Origin: JBBDXS01 sp964418365
GTDB taxonomy: Bacteria; Chloroflexota; Dehalococcoidia; DSTF01; RBG-16-68-14
Direction: 5' to 3'
Length of the DNA stretch: 21,619 nucleotides
NCBI GenBank assembly: GCA_964418365.1
Contig: CAYQLM010000054.1
Span: forward strand, 1-21,619
In this document: in pieces, positions 21,534 to 21,619 of the stretch
Layout: each line of letters begins with the position of its first letter
How positions within the stretch are numbered: the first letter of the stretch is position 1
Made by a program: the position numbers and the translations under genes
Notes under the pieces: model-generated
Databases searched by the model: none
The model's input: the letters and a program-made list of their open reading frames with translations, nothing else
Told to the model about the DNA's origin: nothing

Positions 21534-21554
21534 CCATCTGTGTCTATCTGTGGC
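21534..21554. repeat. CACAGAT repeats, right end of cassette
   Basis: Read on the minus strand it has two CACAGAT words ten bases apart, the inverse of the left end, and runs directly into GGAG, the ribosome binding site of the GxxExxY gene. Confidence 0.6.
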
Positions 21555-21619
21555 TACGTCTCCAGCCCGAGGAACTCTTTCATCACTTTGCGGAGCTGTT
21601 CGCGGTGCTCCGGCAGGCC
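21554..21619 (-). CDS. C-terminal end of an unidentified gene
   Basis: Only the last 21 residues are in the window: GLPEHREQLRKVMKEFLGLE followed by Thr and the stop TAG at 21556-21554. The charged, helical ending is not diagnostic and I do not recognise the family. The continuous open frame to the window edge, the high GC and a direction shared with the following genes support it as real. Its stop codon overlaps the right end of the GxxExxY cassette. Confidence 0.5.
   Translation of the reverse strand, partial: GLPEHREQLRKVMKEFLGLET

Larger units (their letters stand above)
21098..21554 (-). mobile_element. Inverted-repeat cassette carrying the GxxExxY gene
   Basis: The 457-bp segment begins with GCCACAGAT (21098-21106) and ends with its exact reverse complement ATCTGTGGC (21546-21554). 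Each end has several CACAGAT-like words at ten-base spacing. The nuclease-fold gene nearly fills the space between, and GC is about half (31 of 60 in 21181-21240), against roughly two-thirds nearby. It lies between two same-strand genes and its right boundary coincides with the stop codon of the cut gene at 21554-21556. Mobility is inference. Confidence 0.55.

Overview
This is a GC-rich bacterial chromosome segment, most likely from an uncultured member of Chloroflexota. That placement is inference, resting on the DnaN sequence style, the alpha/beta-hydrolase/cyclase fusion, the DUF1326-DUF2182 pair and the many short palindromic intergenic repeats. No phage, conjugation, transposase, rRNA or CRISPR signal is visible, and no tRNA could be supported.

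Layout. On the left, a leftward pair (cyclase fusion, then a hotdog thioesterase cut by the window edge) diverges from a rightward flavin-oxidation operon: flavin reductase, nitronate monooxygenase-like protein, luciferase-like monooxygenase, then acyl-CoA dehydrogenase. A 485-bp cassette with a DUF559 nuclease gene sits inside that operon. A leftward SARP/BTAD regulator (6.0-6.8 kb) diverges from a DUF1059-DUF1326-DUF2182 cluster of Cys-rich proteins. Next come a zinc alcohol dehydrogenase, a PaaI-type thioesterase and a LapA-like membrane protein, followed on the other strand by two tandem paralogous lipoproteins and dnaN. After a repeat-rich gap, a FAD oxidoreductase is preceded by an ECF41-type promoter and followed by an ECF41 sigma factor, which suggests a self-contained regulon. 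PhzF and an alpha/beta hydrolase follow. The right end is leftward: hemL, a HAD hydrolase, a GxxExxY nuclease cassette and the last codons of a cut gene.

The most unusual layer is the non-coding one. Two unrelated PD-(D/E)XK nuclease-fold genes (DUF559 and GxxExxY) each sit alone, in the same direction as their neighbours, inside a 0.46-0.49 kb cassette bounded by inverted repeats. One cassette type also has a 90-bp gene-less relative at 8626-8715. Other intergenic palindromes fall into at least three families. They lie next to or inside gene ends: they supply a likely Shine-Dalgarno sequence, the last codons of a sigma factor, part of an N-terminus, and a duplicated block carrying a decayed copy of the hemL 3' end.

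All family assignments come from reading motifs by eye. No database search was run.
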